A stretch of DNA of 64,000 bases from Acidimicrobiia bacterium. GTDB taxonomy: Bacteria > Actinomycetota > Acidimicrobiia > Acidimicrobiales > Bin134. Below are positions 52,455-60,949 of this stretch, piece after piece (position 1 is the stretch's first letter; every line of letters begins with the position of its first letter). The notes beneath the pieces were generated by a model. That model saw nothing but the letters and a program-made list of their open reading frames with translations. It was not told the origin of the DNA and searched no databases. The position numbers and the translations under genes were made by a program. The DNA lies in NCBI GenBank assembly GCA_022825005.1, contig JAJDYU010000037.1, positions 1 to 64,000 of the forward strand, in the 5' to 3' direction.

Positions 52455-53660
52455 GTGGACGCCGCAGACCTAGACGCCTTCTTGGCCAAGGCCGCGGAAT
52501 TCCTGGAGAGCAACGCATCGCGACGGGAAGTTCGAGGGGAATGGGGCGTGGGGTCGGATGTGCTTGCCGCATATGCCAAGGTAAGCGAAGAGGTCGAAGC
52601 CCAACGAATTGCCGATGCCCGCCAGTGGAAGGCCTTGGAATTCGACCAGGGATTCGGCTGGATCACCGGGCCGCCCGAGCTAGGCGGGCGAGGGCTGGCT
52701 CCAGAACATGAGCGGGGGTATCTGGAACTGCGTGCCGACTATGACATCCCGACTCTGAGTGTCTACACCATCAGCCTAGGCATGGTTGCGCCGGCTTTCG
52801 AGCAGTATGGCAGCGAGGAGGTTCGCAACCTGGTTCCCAAGCTGTGGCGCGGTGACCTTATTGGGTGCCAGCTGTTCAGCGAACCGACCAACGGATCTGA
52901 TGTGGCGGGCCTGATCACACGGGCGCGCCGAGACGGCGATGAGTGGGTGATCGACGGGCAAAAAGTATGGACATCGGTGGCTCAACACAGCCAATGGGGA
53001 CTCCTGCTGACACGATCCAACCCGGATGCCCCCAAACATTCTGGTATCACTGCGTTCGCCCTCGACATGTCCGCGCCAGGCGTGGAAGTTCGGCCGCTAG
53101 TGATGATCACTGGAGGCACAGAATTCAACGAAGTATTCCTCAATCAGGTGAGGGTCCCCGACAACTACCGGTTGGGCGAAGTGGATCAGGGGTGGAAGGT
53201 CGCCATCTCGACCCTAATGAACGAACGGGCCCTGGGAGCGGGGGGTGCCGATCTTTTCGGTGTGAATCAGGCCCTCCTGCGATTGCGCATGACCATTCAG
53301 CAGGTCGGCGCTTCCGGCAATCCTTTGGTGCGCAACGAATACGCCCGGCTGTACTCGATGGCCGAGACCATCCGTTATCAGGCCCAGGCTGCCGACGAAC
53401 GCCGCCGGGCTGGCATGCCGCCCGGGCCAGCCGAGTCGGTGTTTAAGCTGGCCAACACCAACACGCTGACGCAGATTGCCTCGCTGGGTTTGCAGCTCTG
53501 CGGTGGGGCTGGCGTGGCCGACACGGGGGAATGGGGAAAGTACGCATGGGCCGAATTGGTCTTGATGGGAGCCGGCATGAGGATTGCCGGTGGTACCGAC
53601 GAGGTGATGCGCAACATCTTGGCCGAACGAGTGCTCGGCCTTCCCAAAGAGCCCAGCTGA
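52455..53660 (+). CDS. Acyl-CoA dehydrogenase
   Basis: A 401-residue FAD enzyme: CQLFSEPTNGSDVAG, DGQKVWTSVAQHSQWG, STLMNERALGAGG and the C-terminal GGTDEVMRNILAERVLG. The canonical C-terminal catalytic Glu is replaced (GGT), as in several actinobacterial FadE proteins, some of which work as heterotetramers on steroid CoA esters. The Glu in NER may be the alternative base. Start is GTG, 8 bases after the SDR stop codon. No second adjacent FadE partner is present, so a homomeric enzyme is the simpler reading. Confidence 0.9.
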   Translation: MDAADLDAFLAKAAEFLESNASRREVRGEWGVGSDVLAAYAKVSEEVEAQRIADARQWKALEFDQGFGWITGPPELGGRGLAPEHERGYLELRADYDIPTLSVYTISLGMVAPAFEQYGSEEVRNLVPKLWRGDLIGCQLFSEPTNGSDVAGLITRARRDGDEWVIDGQKVWTSVAQHSQWGLLLTRSNPDAPKHSGITAFALDMSAPGVEVRPLVMITGGTEFNEVFLNQVRVPDNYRLGEVDQGWKVAISTLMNERALGAGGADLFGVNQALLRLRMTIQQVGASGNPLVRNEYARLYSMAETIRYQAQAADERRRAGMPPGPAESVFKLANTNTLTQIASLGLQLCGGAGVADTGEWGKYAWAELVLMGAGMRIAGGTDEVMRNILAERVLGLPKEPS

Positions 53661-53714
53661 TTCAGCAAGCCAGACCGGCAGGGAGGTTTCCGGATGCCGG
53701 GCGATCGTATGCGG

Positions 53715-54701
53715 TCAGCTTGACGCCATTGGGTCGTAGTCGGCCAGCAGGGGAGCGAGCTTGGTGCAAATGGTCTGGATCCCCTGAGCGACGGTGTATT
53801 CGGGCATACCGGCCAGTGATGCCCACAAGAAGACCTCCTCAGCGGGTGCCCCTGCGGTTTGGGCCTTGATCTTGGATGCCACGTCCTCCGGAGTGCCGTA
53901 CACGATCGCGTCCAAGGGGCGGCCGCGAGTGGTTCGACTGCGGAGTTTTTCAGGATCAACAGGCCGGGGCACCGGCTGATCAGTTCCCTCCACCATGTGA
54001 TAGCGATAGGAGTCGAGCTGGCTGGCCACGTGTTTCGCCACCAGAGGCCAATCGGCCTCCGGGTCTTCGGAAACCCAACCGGTTAGGCCTCCGGCCATCC
54101 GTCCCGTTGCCGGATCATGGCCCGCTTCGATCAGGGCATCGCGGTAGATCGGCCACAGGGCAGGGGTGGTGGTCAACAGCGACTCGCCCAGCAATCCCGC
54201 TCTCCGAGCGCCCTGGGGACCTTGGTACCCCATCCAGATCGGAAGGCGGGCCTGCACCGGCCCGGGTGTGACAACCTCCCATAGCCGGCGTAGTTCGCGG
54301 GCGCAATAGTCGGTGTTGGCGTAGCGAGTGGCCAGATCGGCATCGAACAGGTCGAATTCTGGCACCCGGTACCCGGCGCCGATTCCCAAGTCGATCCGAC
54401 CGGAACTCAAGATGTCCACCACCGCAGCCTGTTCAGCGATGTCCGCTGGATGATGAAGGGGAGCAATCACTATTGCCGTGCCGATGCGCGGTGTCGTTGT
54501 TCGGGCTGCCACCGCGGCCGCGAATGTCAGCGGCTGGGGCAGATAGCCGTCGTCGAACAAGTGATGCTCGCTGAGCCAAATGGTCGGACATCCGAGGCGC
54601 TCAGCCTCCTGGCACATCTCGAGAGTGAAACCGTAGAGGCGGGACCAGTCGGTGGCCCACTGCGTTGGGTTACGCAGGTCGAAGTAGATTCCTACTCTCA
54701 T
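53715..54701 (-). CDS. LLM-class oxidoreductase (probably F420- or flavin-dependent)
   Basis: A 328-residue luciferase-like protein: IWLSEHHLFDDGYLPQPL, IVIAPLHHPADIAEQAAVVDILSSGRIDLGIGAGY in pieces and LPIWMGYQGPQGARRAG. The SEHH and GIGAGYR patterns are those of the bacterial-luciferase group. Its ATG overlaps the end of the next LLM gene (54698) by 4 bases, so two different LLM proteins are made from one message and may form a heterodimer, as luciferase does, or act in succession. Confidence 0.87.
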   Translation of the reverse strand: MRVGIYFDLRNPTQWATDWSRLYGFTLEMCQEAERLGCPTIWLSEHHLFDDGYLPQPLTFAAAVAARTTTPRIGTAIVIAPLHHPADIAEQAAVVDILSSGRIDLGIGAGYRVPEFDLFDADLATRYANTDYCARELRRLWEVVTPGPVQARLPIWMGYQGPQGARRAGLLGESLLTTTPALWPIYRDALIEAGHDPATGRMAGGLTGWVSEDPEADWPLVAKHVASQLDSYRYHMVEGTDQPVPRPVDPEKLRSRTTRGRPLDAIVYGTPEDVASKIKAQTAGAPAEEVFLWASLAGMPEYTVAQGIQTICTKLAPLLADYDPMASS

Positions 54702-55633
54702 CGGGCCAGGGCCGCTTCACGATAGCCGACAGCGGGGGTCGGAAAATAGGTGGCGATGGTCCGGGCCCCGGTTTCGGCCTCGATCAGGGCCAGGCGCTCC
54801 CGGCACTCCACCGGGGCGCCCCATACCACGAGCTCATCGAAGATCGAGGTGGGCACAGCGTGTCGGGCCCCTTGCCGGTCCCGCCTTTCCCACGCTTCCC
54901 ACATCGGTTCAAGAGCATCGCCGCGGCCCAGACGCCGCTGCTGGTTGGCGTAAGCCGGTGCCATCAGGTAGTCGGCGATTACCGGCCGCATGATTTCCTC
55001 CATCTCAGCGCGGTCGCTGGTGGGACAAATGGGCACAACGATGGACACCCTACTGCGGTCGCTGGGCAGGGGTTTGATGTGGTCTAGGTCGCCGGGTCCA
55101 ACCCAGTTGAGTACGACGCCGTCCGCTTCGGTTGCGGCTAGAGCCAAGGCTCGGGGACCGCAGGCGGCCACCAGCAGTTTCGGCGGTAATTCGGGAGGAG
55201 CGGGGAGGGCGAACCCGCTGGAGGTGATGGTGGCGAATTCGCCGGCCACCCGTCTGCCGTCAAGCGACAACCGCACAAAGCGGAGCACGTCGGCTAGCCG
55301 ATCAGCCAATCTCCGGTAGGCAATGCCATTCCAACGCTCCACCAAGAGGGGCGACGCGACTCCCAACACGATATGGGCCCGCTGCGGGGCAATATGGCCC
55401 AGCGTCCAAGCTGACATGGCGACGAGGGTGGGCGCTCTGGTGAAAACGTTGACCAACACCCCGATGTCGGCATTTTCGGTGGCGCTTGCCGCCAAGGCGG
55501 CTGCGGCGACCCCATCGGTGGAATTGACCTCTCCAGTCCAAAGGCCGTTGTAACCCCCGTCCTCGAGCTCGCGGGCCAGCTCAGTGAATGCGGCCAAGAT
55601 CTCGGGTTCATGAGGAAGGTGGATGGCAGCCAA
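54698..55633 (-). CDS. LLM-class F420-dependent oxidoreductase (TIGR03617-like)
   Basis: A 311-residue luciferase-like protein related to the one at 23701 (GLWTGEVNSTDGV against GIWTGETQFDPF). It is short in the N-terminal strand and has a more divergent middle. The start is probably TTG at 55633 with GGAG about 6 bases upstream, as no ATG or GTG fits better. It is the first gene of the two-LLM leftward unit and diverges from the P450 at 55747. Confidence 0.83.
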   Translation of the reverse strand: MAAIHLPHEPEILAAFTELARELEDGGYNGLWTGEVNSTDGVAAAALAASATENADIGVLVNVFTRAPTLVAMSAWTLGHIAPQRAHIVLGVASPLLVERWNGIAYRRLADRLADVLRFVRLSLDGRRVAGEFATITSSGFALPAPPELPPKLLVAACGPRALALAATEADGVVLNWVGPGDLDHIKPLPSDRSRVSIVVPICPTSDRAEMEEIMRPVIADYLMAPAYANQQRRLGRGDALEPMWEAWERRDRQGARHAVPTSIFDELVVWGAPVECRERLALIEAETGARTIATYFPTPAVGYREAALAR

Positions 55634-55746
55634 AGCAACTCCGGTCTAGCTCAGGGATCTCGTCCCCTAGTTCGAGAAAGGATAATAGAATTGCCCTGAT
55701 TGATCCGGCACCGACCAGGGACGGGGCCAGTTGGAGAGGAATGGTC

Positions 55747-56982
55747 ATGAGAGACGACGTCGTAGAGATTTCCTACGAGGAGATGGATGATCTGCTCAAG
55801 TCGCTGATTGTCTACGAGGGAACCGGAGCACTGGATCAGCAGTGTCCGATGTCCGACCTGGGTCGAGTGCTGTCTGAGACTCCGGTTGTTCGCTGGGATA
55901 TGGGGGTCGGCTTATTTTCGATGGCCGACGTCGTGGCTGCCGGCAACCATCCTGCGTTGGTCTCGACCCATCCAGAGCTGGGCCGCACACCGGGAATGGG
56001 CTCGAGGGAACCGCTCATACCCCTCCACCTCGATGGCGACATCCACCGGAAGTACCGCCGCCTGATCGACCCCATATTCGCCCCCAGACGAGTGGTGGCC
56101 TATGAAGAGGGATTTCGCCGTCTGGCTGACGAGACGATCGACGAGTTCATTGCCGACGGTCGTGTCGAGTTCTACGAGCACTTTGCCGTACCCCTTCCTT
56201 CCAAGATGTTCATGCAGATATTCGGAGCAGAAGAGGCGGATCGCGAGTTCTTCATCAGCTGCAAAAACGACATCTTGTTCACCGTGGGCACCACCATGGA
56301 AGAACGCGATGCGGTTGGAGTCGAGGTTGGCGATCGGATGCGGGCGAGGTTGCAGGAGCTGATTGACAAAGGGCGAGCTGGGGGAGGGCAAGGCGACGAC
56401 CTGATCGACACGTTTCTCAGGTGGGAAGTAGACGGCGAGTCTCTGACCGACGACGACATTTTGAACATCATGCATCTGTTTGTTATCGCGGGGCTCGATA
56501 CCGTGACCTCGTCGATTTCTTTGATCGTCGGGTGGCTGGCTCATAATCCCGAACAGCGCAGAGAGGTACTGAAAGATCCTTCGATGATACCCGCGGTGAT
56601 CGAGGAGCTGTTGAGGTTCGAAAGCCCTGTTCCTTCCGGAGGACCTCGCTGGGCGATTGAAGACACCGAGATCAACGGCGTGCCAGTGAAGGTCGGGGAC
56701 ATGATCTACTTGTGTTGGGCTTCGGCCAATCTCGACCCGGAGTCGTTTGAGGATCCTCAAGAGGTGAGGTTCGACCGCGAGCACAACCGCCACATCGCAT
56801 TCGCTGCGGGCCGTCACCGCTGCCTGGGTTCGCATTTGGCGCGACTAGAGTTGCGGGTGGCCCTCGAGCAATGGCACTCCCGGGTGTCCGACTATTGGGT
56901 AGACCCCGAAGGGAACCCTGAGTACGTATACAACGGTGTTCGCGGCGCAGAAGTCATGCCCCTGCGGTTTACCACCCGCTGA
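55747..56982 (+). CDS. Cytochrome P450
   Basis: A 411-residue P450: AGLDTVTS in the I-helix, ExxR in EELLR, haem loop FAAGRHRCLGSHLAR. AGAGGA 6 bases before ATG 55747 fixes the start over the ATG at 55741. It is paralogous to the P450 at 45109. It stands between the divergent LLM pair and the convergent aldolase-like operon, ending 10 bases from the latter. Probable role: hydroxylation of a hydrophobic substrate, with ferredoxin from elsewhere. Confidence 0.95.
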   Translation: MRDDVVEISYEEMDDLLKSLIVYEGTGALDQQCPMSDLGRVLSETPVVRWDMGVGLFSMADVVAAGNHPALVSTHPELGRTPGMGSREPLIPLHLDGDIHRKYRRLIDPIFAPRRVVAYEEGFRRLADETIDEFIADGRVEFYEHFAVPLPSKMFMQIFGAEEADREFFISCKNDILFTVGTTMEERDAVGVEVGDRMRARLQELIDKGRAGGGQGDDLIDTFLRWEVDGESLTDDDILNIMHLFVIAGLDTVTSSISLIVGWLAHNPEQRREVLKDPSMIPAVIEELLRFESPVPSGGPRWAIEDTEINGVPVKVGDMIYLCWASANLDPESFEDPQEVRFDREHNRHIAFAAGRHRCLGSHLARLELRVALEQWHSRVSDYWVDPEGNPEYVYNGVRGAEVMPLRFTTR

Positions 56983-56992
56983 GCGCGACGCC

Positions 56993-58162
56993 TCAGTCGC
57001 GTATGAGAGTCAACCCTTGGGCATTGAAGAAGAAGCCACCGGGAGTCAGCAGAGCTGTGCGAGCTCCTGGCACTTGGCGGTCGCCGGCCAACCCCTGAAG
57101 CTGGTGGATCGCCTCTCGTACATGGCCTGAGCCCTGAGTTGCCCCCTCCGATAACGAGCCCCCATGGGGATTGAAGGGCACTTTGCCATTCAACCGAACG
57201 CTGTTGGACTCAGCGTCCCAGTACTGCCGCATAAATTCGCCCGCTTCACCGGCACCGCAATAGCCCACGTTTTCTATCCAGGCCAGGGCGATGATGCTGA
57301 ACCCGTCGTAGGGGAAGAACACGTCGGCTCCGTCGATCCAGAAATCGCTCTTGGCCTTCAGGGAGTCCACCACGATGTGCTGCCCATGATGGGCCAAGCC
57401 GTCAATCTGGTCTTCTTCGTTGTTGGCCACCATTCCGTGTACTGCGGCGTTGATCAGCACCGGGGGCAGAGGCATGTCCCGGGCTCTCTCGGCGGTGGTG
57501 ACGATGAAGGCGTCGGCGCCGTCCACGGCAACGTCCATGTCGAACAAGCAAAGGGGCCAGCGGATCATCCGGGCTTCCAAGTATTCCTGCATGGTCAGGG
57601 GATGAGTGAGGGCCGCGGCCGGATTGCGGGCGGCGTTGGAGCGGTCGTTTATGGCGATGAGTCCAAAGTCCTCCTTGGTGGCCCCGAACTCGTGCATATA
57701 GCGGGAAGCCCACGCGGTGTAGCCCACGGCGTGCATGACGGTGTCGGGGGATGGTGCCACGGCCGGGAAATTCTCAGCAGCCGCCCGGAATGGATCCTTG
57801 AGCGACCCCGCAGTATTCCAAGGCTGGCGGTAGGCGGCGTGCCACACCAGCGCAACCTCGCAGAGTCCGGCGAATACGGCGGCGGCCGCGGCGGAGACGT
57901 GGTTGATGAACGGAACCGGCGGGTTTTCGAACCAGGTGATCTCGGGGAGCCCGAGGATGGCTTGGAGCTCGTTGGCTGGTGGCCACGAACCGCACAGGCC
58001 GTCAACGTCTTTAGGACCGAGGTCACACTGTCGCATGGCGTCGATACACGCCTCGGCAGCCCACGACGCCTGGGAGCGGGTGGTGTTGCGTCGTTCAAAT
58101 CCCGTGGTGGTGGCACCCGCAAATGCAATCGCGTTCTTCATCGGATTTCGGTCAGATGTCAT
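56993..58162 (-). CDS. Thiolase-fold protein like lipid-transfer/aldolase Ltp2
   Basis: A 389-residue thiolase-like protein of the SCP-x/Ltp group. The nucleophile Cys region of true thiolases reads NHVSAAAAAVFAG, without Cys, so it is not a normal thiolase. YDGFSIIALAWIENVGYCG and FNPHGGSLSEGA match the Ltp2-type proteins that, with a DUF35 partner, perform retro-aldol cleavage of hydroxyacyl-CoA side chains in steroid degradation. ATG 58162 has GGAGG 7 bases upstream and overlaps the DUF35 stop by 4 bases (ATGA), exactly the pairing expected. The substrate need not be a steroid. Confidence 0.82.
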   Translation of the reverse strand: MTSDRNPMKNAIAFAGATTTGFERRNTTRSQASWAAEACIDAMRQCDLGPKDVDGLCGSWPPANELQAILGLPEITWFENPPVPFINHVSAAAAAVFAGLCEVALVWHAAYRQPWNTAGSLKDPFRAAAENFPAVAPSPDTVMHAVGYTAWASRYMHEFGATKEDFGLIAINDRSNAARNPAAALTHPLTMQEYLEARMIRWPLCLFDMDVAVDGADAFIVTTAERARDMPLPPVLINAAVHGMVANNEEDQIDGLAHHGQHIVVDSLKAKSDFWIDGADVFFPYDGFSIIALAWIENVGYCGAGEAGEFMRQYWDAESNSVRLNGKVPFNPHGGSLSEGATQGSGHVREAIHQLQGLAGDRQVPGARTALLTPGGFFFNAQGLTLIRD

Positions 58163-58596
58163 AACGAAACCTCCCGAGCCAGCCGAAAAATCGGTACCGG
58201 CACGCCGGCCCGCTCGATCCAATCGAGTTCGACCCGCTGGCCAATGGCGATATCTCCTTCCTCGACGGTGGCGGTGAAGCGAAGTCCCTGTTGCTCGTCG
58301 AGTTCGACGGTGACCACCGGGTAAGGCGTTGAGTAGTCCACGCCCGGGGCCGGGGGACCCTGATGGAGCCTGATCAACAGGTGGACCTCTCCAGTGCCGT
58401 CCACTTCACTCGGTTCAATCGCCGTCGACCAGCATCCAGGGCAAACTGGCTTGGGCGGGTGATGCCATCGGCCACAATCCCCGCAGCGGTTGATGAGCAG
58501 TTGTCGATTGAGCCGACCCCGGAAGTGGGCCGCGTTGTCGCGGTCGACAGAGTGAGATGCGAACCGCTCAAGCAGTTCTTCGTCCGCTTCTGCCAT
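58159..58596 (-). CDS. DUF35 OB-fold/zinc-ribbon partner of the thiolase-like protein
   Basis: A 145-residue protein. N-terminal helix, then a zinc ribbon CGDCGRWHHPPKPVCPGC with four Cys, then the OB-fold DUF35_C (GTGEVHLLIRLHQ and YPVVTVELDE). Such proteins bind Ltp-type thiolases and are needed for activity or CoA binding; in steroid degradation the DUF35 domain of ChsH2 binds Ltp2. Here it is free-standing, not fused to a MaoC domain. Coupled translation with 56993 supports a complex. Confidence 0.9.
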   Translation of the reverse strand: MAEADEELLERFASHSVDRDNAAHFRGRLNRQLLINRCGDCGRWHHPPKPVCPGCWSTAIEPSEVDGTGEVHLLIRLHQGPPAPGVDYSTPYPVVTVELDEQQGLRFTATVEEGDIAIGQRVELDWIERAGVPVPIFRLAREVSL

Positions 58597-58611
58597 CGCT
58601 GTGGCCTCCTT

Positions 58612-59034
58612 TCAGGGATCGAGTCGGGCGGCGGCGTAGCCGGAGATCACCTCGACCCCATCCTGGTTGACGGTAGTCACCGAGAAGTCGCCATGGGCAA
58701 CGCCGTCGATTTCATCGATAGCGGTAACGGCAACAGTTGTGGTCAAGGTGTCGCCCGGCCACACCTGGCTTTTGAACCTCACCCCGTACTTGGTGATCCT
58801 CCCGTCGCCGACATAGTCGGTCACCACCTTGCCCGACATTCCCATAGTAAGCATCCCATGGGCGAATACGCTGGGGTAGCCGGCCACCTCGGTGGTGTAC
58901 CGGTCGTCGGTATGCAGCGGGTTGTAGTCGCCGGACGCACCGGCGTACATGACCAGTTGGGTGCGGGTGAGGCCGTCGACGATGACTTCGCAGTGAGAAT
59001 CGCCCACTTGCAACTCTGATGCTGACAATGCCAT
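58612..59034 (-). CDS. MaoC-family enoyl-CoA hydratase, catalytic subunit
   Basis: A 140-residue single hot-dog protein with an intact hydratase motif SGDYNPLHTDD (Asp and His) followed by FAHGMLTMGMSG. It adds water across an enoyl-CoA double bond. It begins 1 base after the stop of the non-catalytic partner at 59036 and resembles HadB/ChsH1-type subunits that work as heterodimers. Product hydroxyacyl-CoA would be the substrate for the Ltp2-like protein. Confidence 0.88.
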   Translation of the reverse strand: MALSASELQVGDSHCEVIVDGLTRTQLVMYAGASGDYNPLHTDDRYTTEVAGYPSVFAHGMLTMGMSGKVVTDYVGDGRITKYGVRFKSQVWPGDTLTTTVAVTAIDEIDGVAHGDFSVTTVNQDGVEVISGYAAARLDP

Positions 59035-59035
59035 C

Positions 59036-59530
59036 TCAACCCTCGTGTTCGACGACCTGGCCGGTGATCACACCGACTGATCGAGCCGTCACCACCAGCT
59101 CGCCGCCAGGTGTGCGGTACTCGGTGATCTTCTCGGTGAAATGGAGCGTCCCCCCTCGACGGCCCTGCTTGGTCCAGGTCTCCCCGTCACGTTCGTGGGC
59201 CTGGAGCACTTCGCCGGCCATCAAGGGCCGCTGGTATTCGTAGTGCTGTTCGGCATGGAGGCCCCCGCCCACGCCGCGGGACTCCTGGCTGGGGGGTCGT
59301 CCGGTGGCTTCTCGTCCCGACCCAAACCAGGGTTCGTCGAGCTTGGGTCGCAAGACGTATTCGGGATCGAACTGGGCACTGGCTTGCACAAACGTCGGCG
59401 GGGCGATTATCCCCCCCACCTCGGCCGCGGAGGCATGCTCAGCGTCGCAATAGATGGGGTTCGGGTCGCGAATGGAGCGGGCGAACAACATAATATGCCC
59501 TGCCTCAACCGGGAATCGCTCGGCCGTCAT
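59036..59530 (-). CDS. MaoC_dehydrat_N-type hydratase partner subunit (HadA/ChsH2-N-like)
   Basis: A 164-residue hot-dog protein with SIRDPNPIYCDAEHA: the Asp-x-NP pattern is present but the catalytic His is Tyr, as in the non-catalytic HadA-type subunit. APPTFVQASAQFDPEY and a Glu-rich linker follow. Together with 58612 it should form a two-subunit hydratase. First of the leftward group of four; a 78-base gap separates it from the PaaI gene upstream. Confidence 0.85.
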   Translation of the reverse strand: MTAERFPVEAGHIMLFARSIRDPNPIYCDAEHASAAEVGGIIAPPTFVQASAQFDPEYVLRPKLDEPWFGSGREATGRPPSQESRGVGGGLHAEQHYEYQRPLMAGEVLQAHERDGETWTKQGRRGGTLHFTEKITEYRTPGGELVVTARSVGVITGQVVEHEG

Positions 59531-59608
59531 GGCCGGCCTTTCCTGCTCATGTGGTGATTGTTGGTCATGGGTGCTCCTAGTAGTAGGTCGTTGATTGAAT
59601 GCGACAAG

Positions 59609-60037
59609 TCATGGCTGCATGGTTGAGACCGAGGCTGCGGCGACGATATTGCCCGCCTGGTCAGTGATCTTGACCTCGCTAACCTGTATGCGACGACCGG
59701 GTTTGACGCAGACCCCAGTGGCCATGACGGTTGATTCCGCCACCGCGAGGTAGTTGATGTTCATCGACACTGTGGCGATGAACCCGGTAGCGCCGATGGC
59801 GGCCAGCGCGGCTGCTGTCCCGCATGTGTCGGCGAGGGCAGCGATGACACCGCCATGCAGACCCGTTGTGGAATTGCACTTCCACTCCTCATAGGGAAGC
59901 GACATCACCACGGCCTCATCGTCCCATCGCTCGACCTTCAATCCTGCGGCTCGATTGAAGTGGACACTGGTCTGGAAATGGCGCGCCTGGACAGCCCAGC
60001 GTTCCTCATCGGTGGTCTGCTTTTCGTCACCGCTCAT
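59609..60037 (-). CDS. PaaI-family thioesterase
   Basis: A 142-residue hot-dog thioesterase: NSTTGLHGGVIAALADTCGTAA contains the Asn, His-Gly-Gly and Asp of the PaaI active site, followed by ATVSMNINYLAVA. It would hydrolyse small or aryl acyl-CoA esters and so recycle CoA. Length is typical. It lies between the hydratase/aldolase group and a crotonase on the same strand. Confidence 0.88.
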   Translation of the reverse strand: MSGDEKQTTDEERWAVQARHFQTSVHFNRAAGLKVERWDDEAVVMSLPYEEWKCNSTTGLHGGVIAALADTCGTAAALAAIGATGFIATVSMNINYLAVAESTVMATGVCVKPGRRIQVSEVKITDQAGNIVAAASVSTMQP

Positions 60038-60123
60038 CGGATCTTGCTTCCAGCCAGTCGATGGGTGTCCAATTCGCTAACGAGGTTAGACCTTAATGCC
60101 GGAGCCGTCCGATTCTTCCTTGG

Positions 60124-60912
60124 TCAACCCGAGCCGAACTGCGCCGGGCGCTTCTGGAGGAATGCGGCGACACCTTCTATTCCGTCAGGGCTTCCGAACA
60201 GAGAGCGGCCGACCTTTTTCTCGAGCTCGAGGGCAGTTGCCATATCAAAGCGTCTTCCGTCACGGACAAGCTGTTTGGCCGCGGCAATAGCCTGGCGAGG
60301 TCCGGCGCACAAGCGTGAGGCATACTCAATCGCGTCGTTCAGGGCCCCACCCGCTTCAACCGGCTCTAGGCAGAATCCCAGTCTGTGTGCGGTTTGAGCG
60401 TCGAGAGGCTCTCCGGTGACCAGCAGTTCTAGCGCCACGCTGGGGGGCAGCAACCTGATGGCCCGTTGGGTGCCGCCCAGTCCCGGCAGAAGCCCGAGCT
60501 TGACCTCTGGGAGACCAAACTTGGTTCGCTCCGATGCAGTGCGAAAGTCGCATGCCATCGCCAATTCGCAACCACCTCCGAAGGCAATTCCCTCTACGGC
60601 GGCGATAACTGGCTGAGGCAGTTCCGAAATAGCCTCCACGGCGCGGCCGAGATGGGATATGAAAGCGTAGAATTCGTCGGGTGTGTCCAGCGCCCCGAAC
60701 TCGGCAATGTCAGCGCCTGCGCAAAACGCCTTGCCGCCAGCACCGGCAACAACGACCGCCCCGGTCTCCTCGTCGTTGGACAATTCACGGGCGACGACAA
60801 GGAGCTCGGCGGCCATTGCCGTATTGAACGAGTTATGGACTCTGGGGCGGTCAAGGGTGACAACAGCCACCCCGGAGGGCTGCCGTTCCACCTGCACCAC
60901 AGGCGAGGTCAC
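60124..60912 (-). CDS. Enoyl-CoA hydratase (both catalytic Glu present)
   Basis: A 262-residue crotonase with FGGGCELAMACD and FGLPEVKLGLLPGLGGTQ, so both acid/base Glu of classic enoyl-CoA hydratase are intact, as are the oxyanion loops (GKAFCAGADI). Of the four crotonases in the window only this one looks canonical. The GTG at 60912 is chosen: GAGGG lies 8 bases upstream, and longer starts would overlap the amidohydrolase gene. Confidence 0.9.
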   Translation of the reverse strand: MTSPVVQVERQPSGVAVVTLDRPRVHNSFNTAMAAELLVVARELSNDEETGAVVVAGAGGKAFCAGADIAEFGALDTPDEFYAFISHLGRAVEAISELPQPVIAAVEGIAFGGGCELAMACDFRTASERTKFGLPEVKLGLLPGLGGTQRAIRLLPPSVALELLVTGEPLDAQTAHRLGFCLEPVEAGGALNDAIEYASRLCAGPRQAIAAAKQLVRDGRRFDMATALELEKKVGRSLFGSPDGIEGVAAFLQKRPAQFGSG

Positions 60913-60949
60913 AGCCGGACCCTCTGCTGAGCGGTACGCGCCATGGGAT

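Noticed and set aside
57164-58324. A 386-codon open frame on the plus strand opposite the Ltp2-like gene
   Set aside because: It mirrors the coding strand of a clear thiolase-fold gene. High third-position GC opens antisense frames, and the translation shows no domain or ribosome-binding site.
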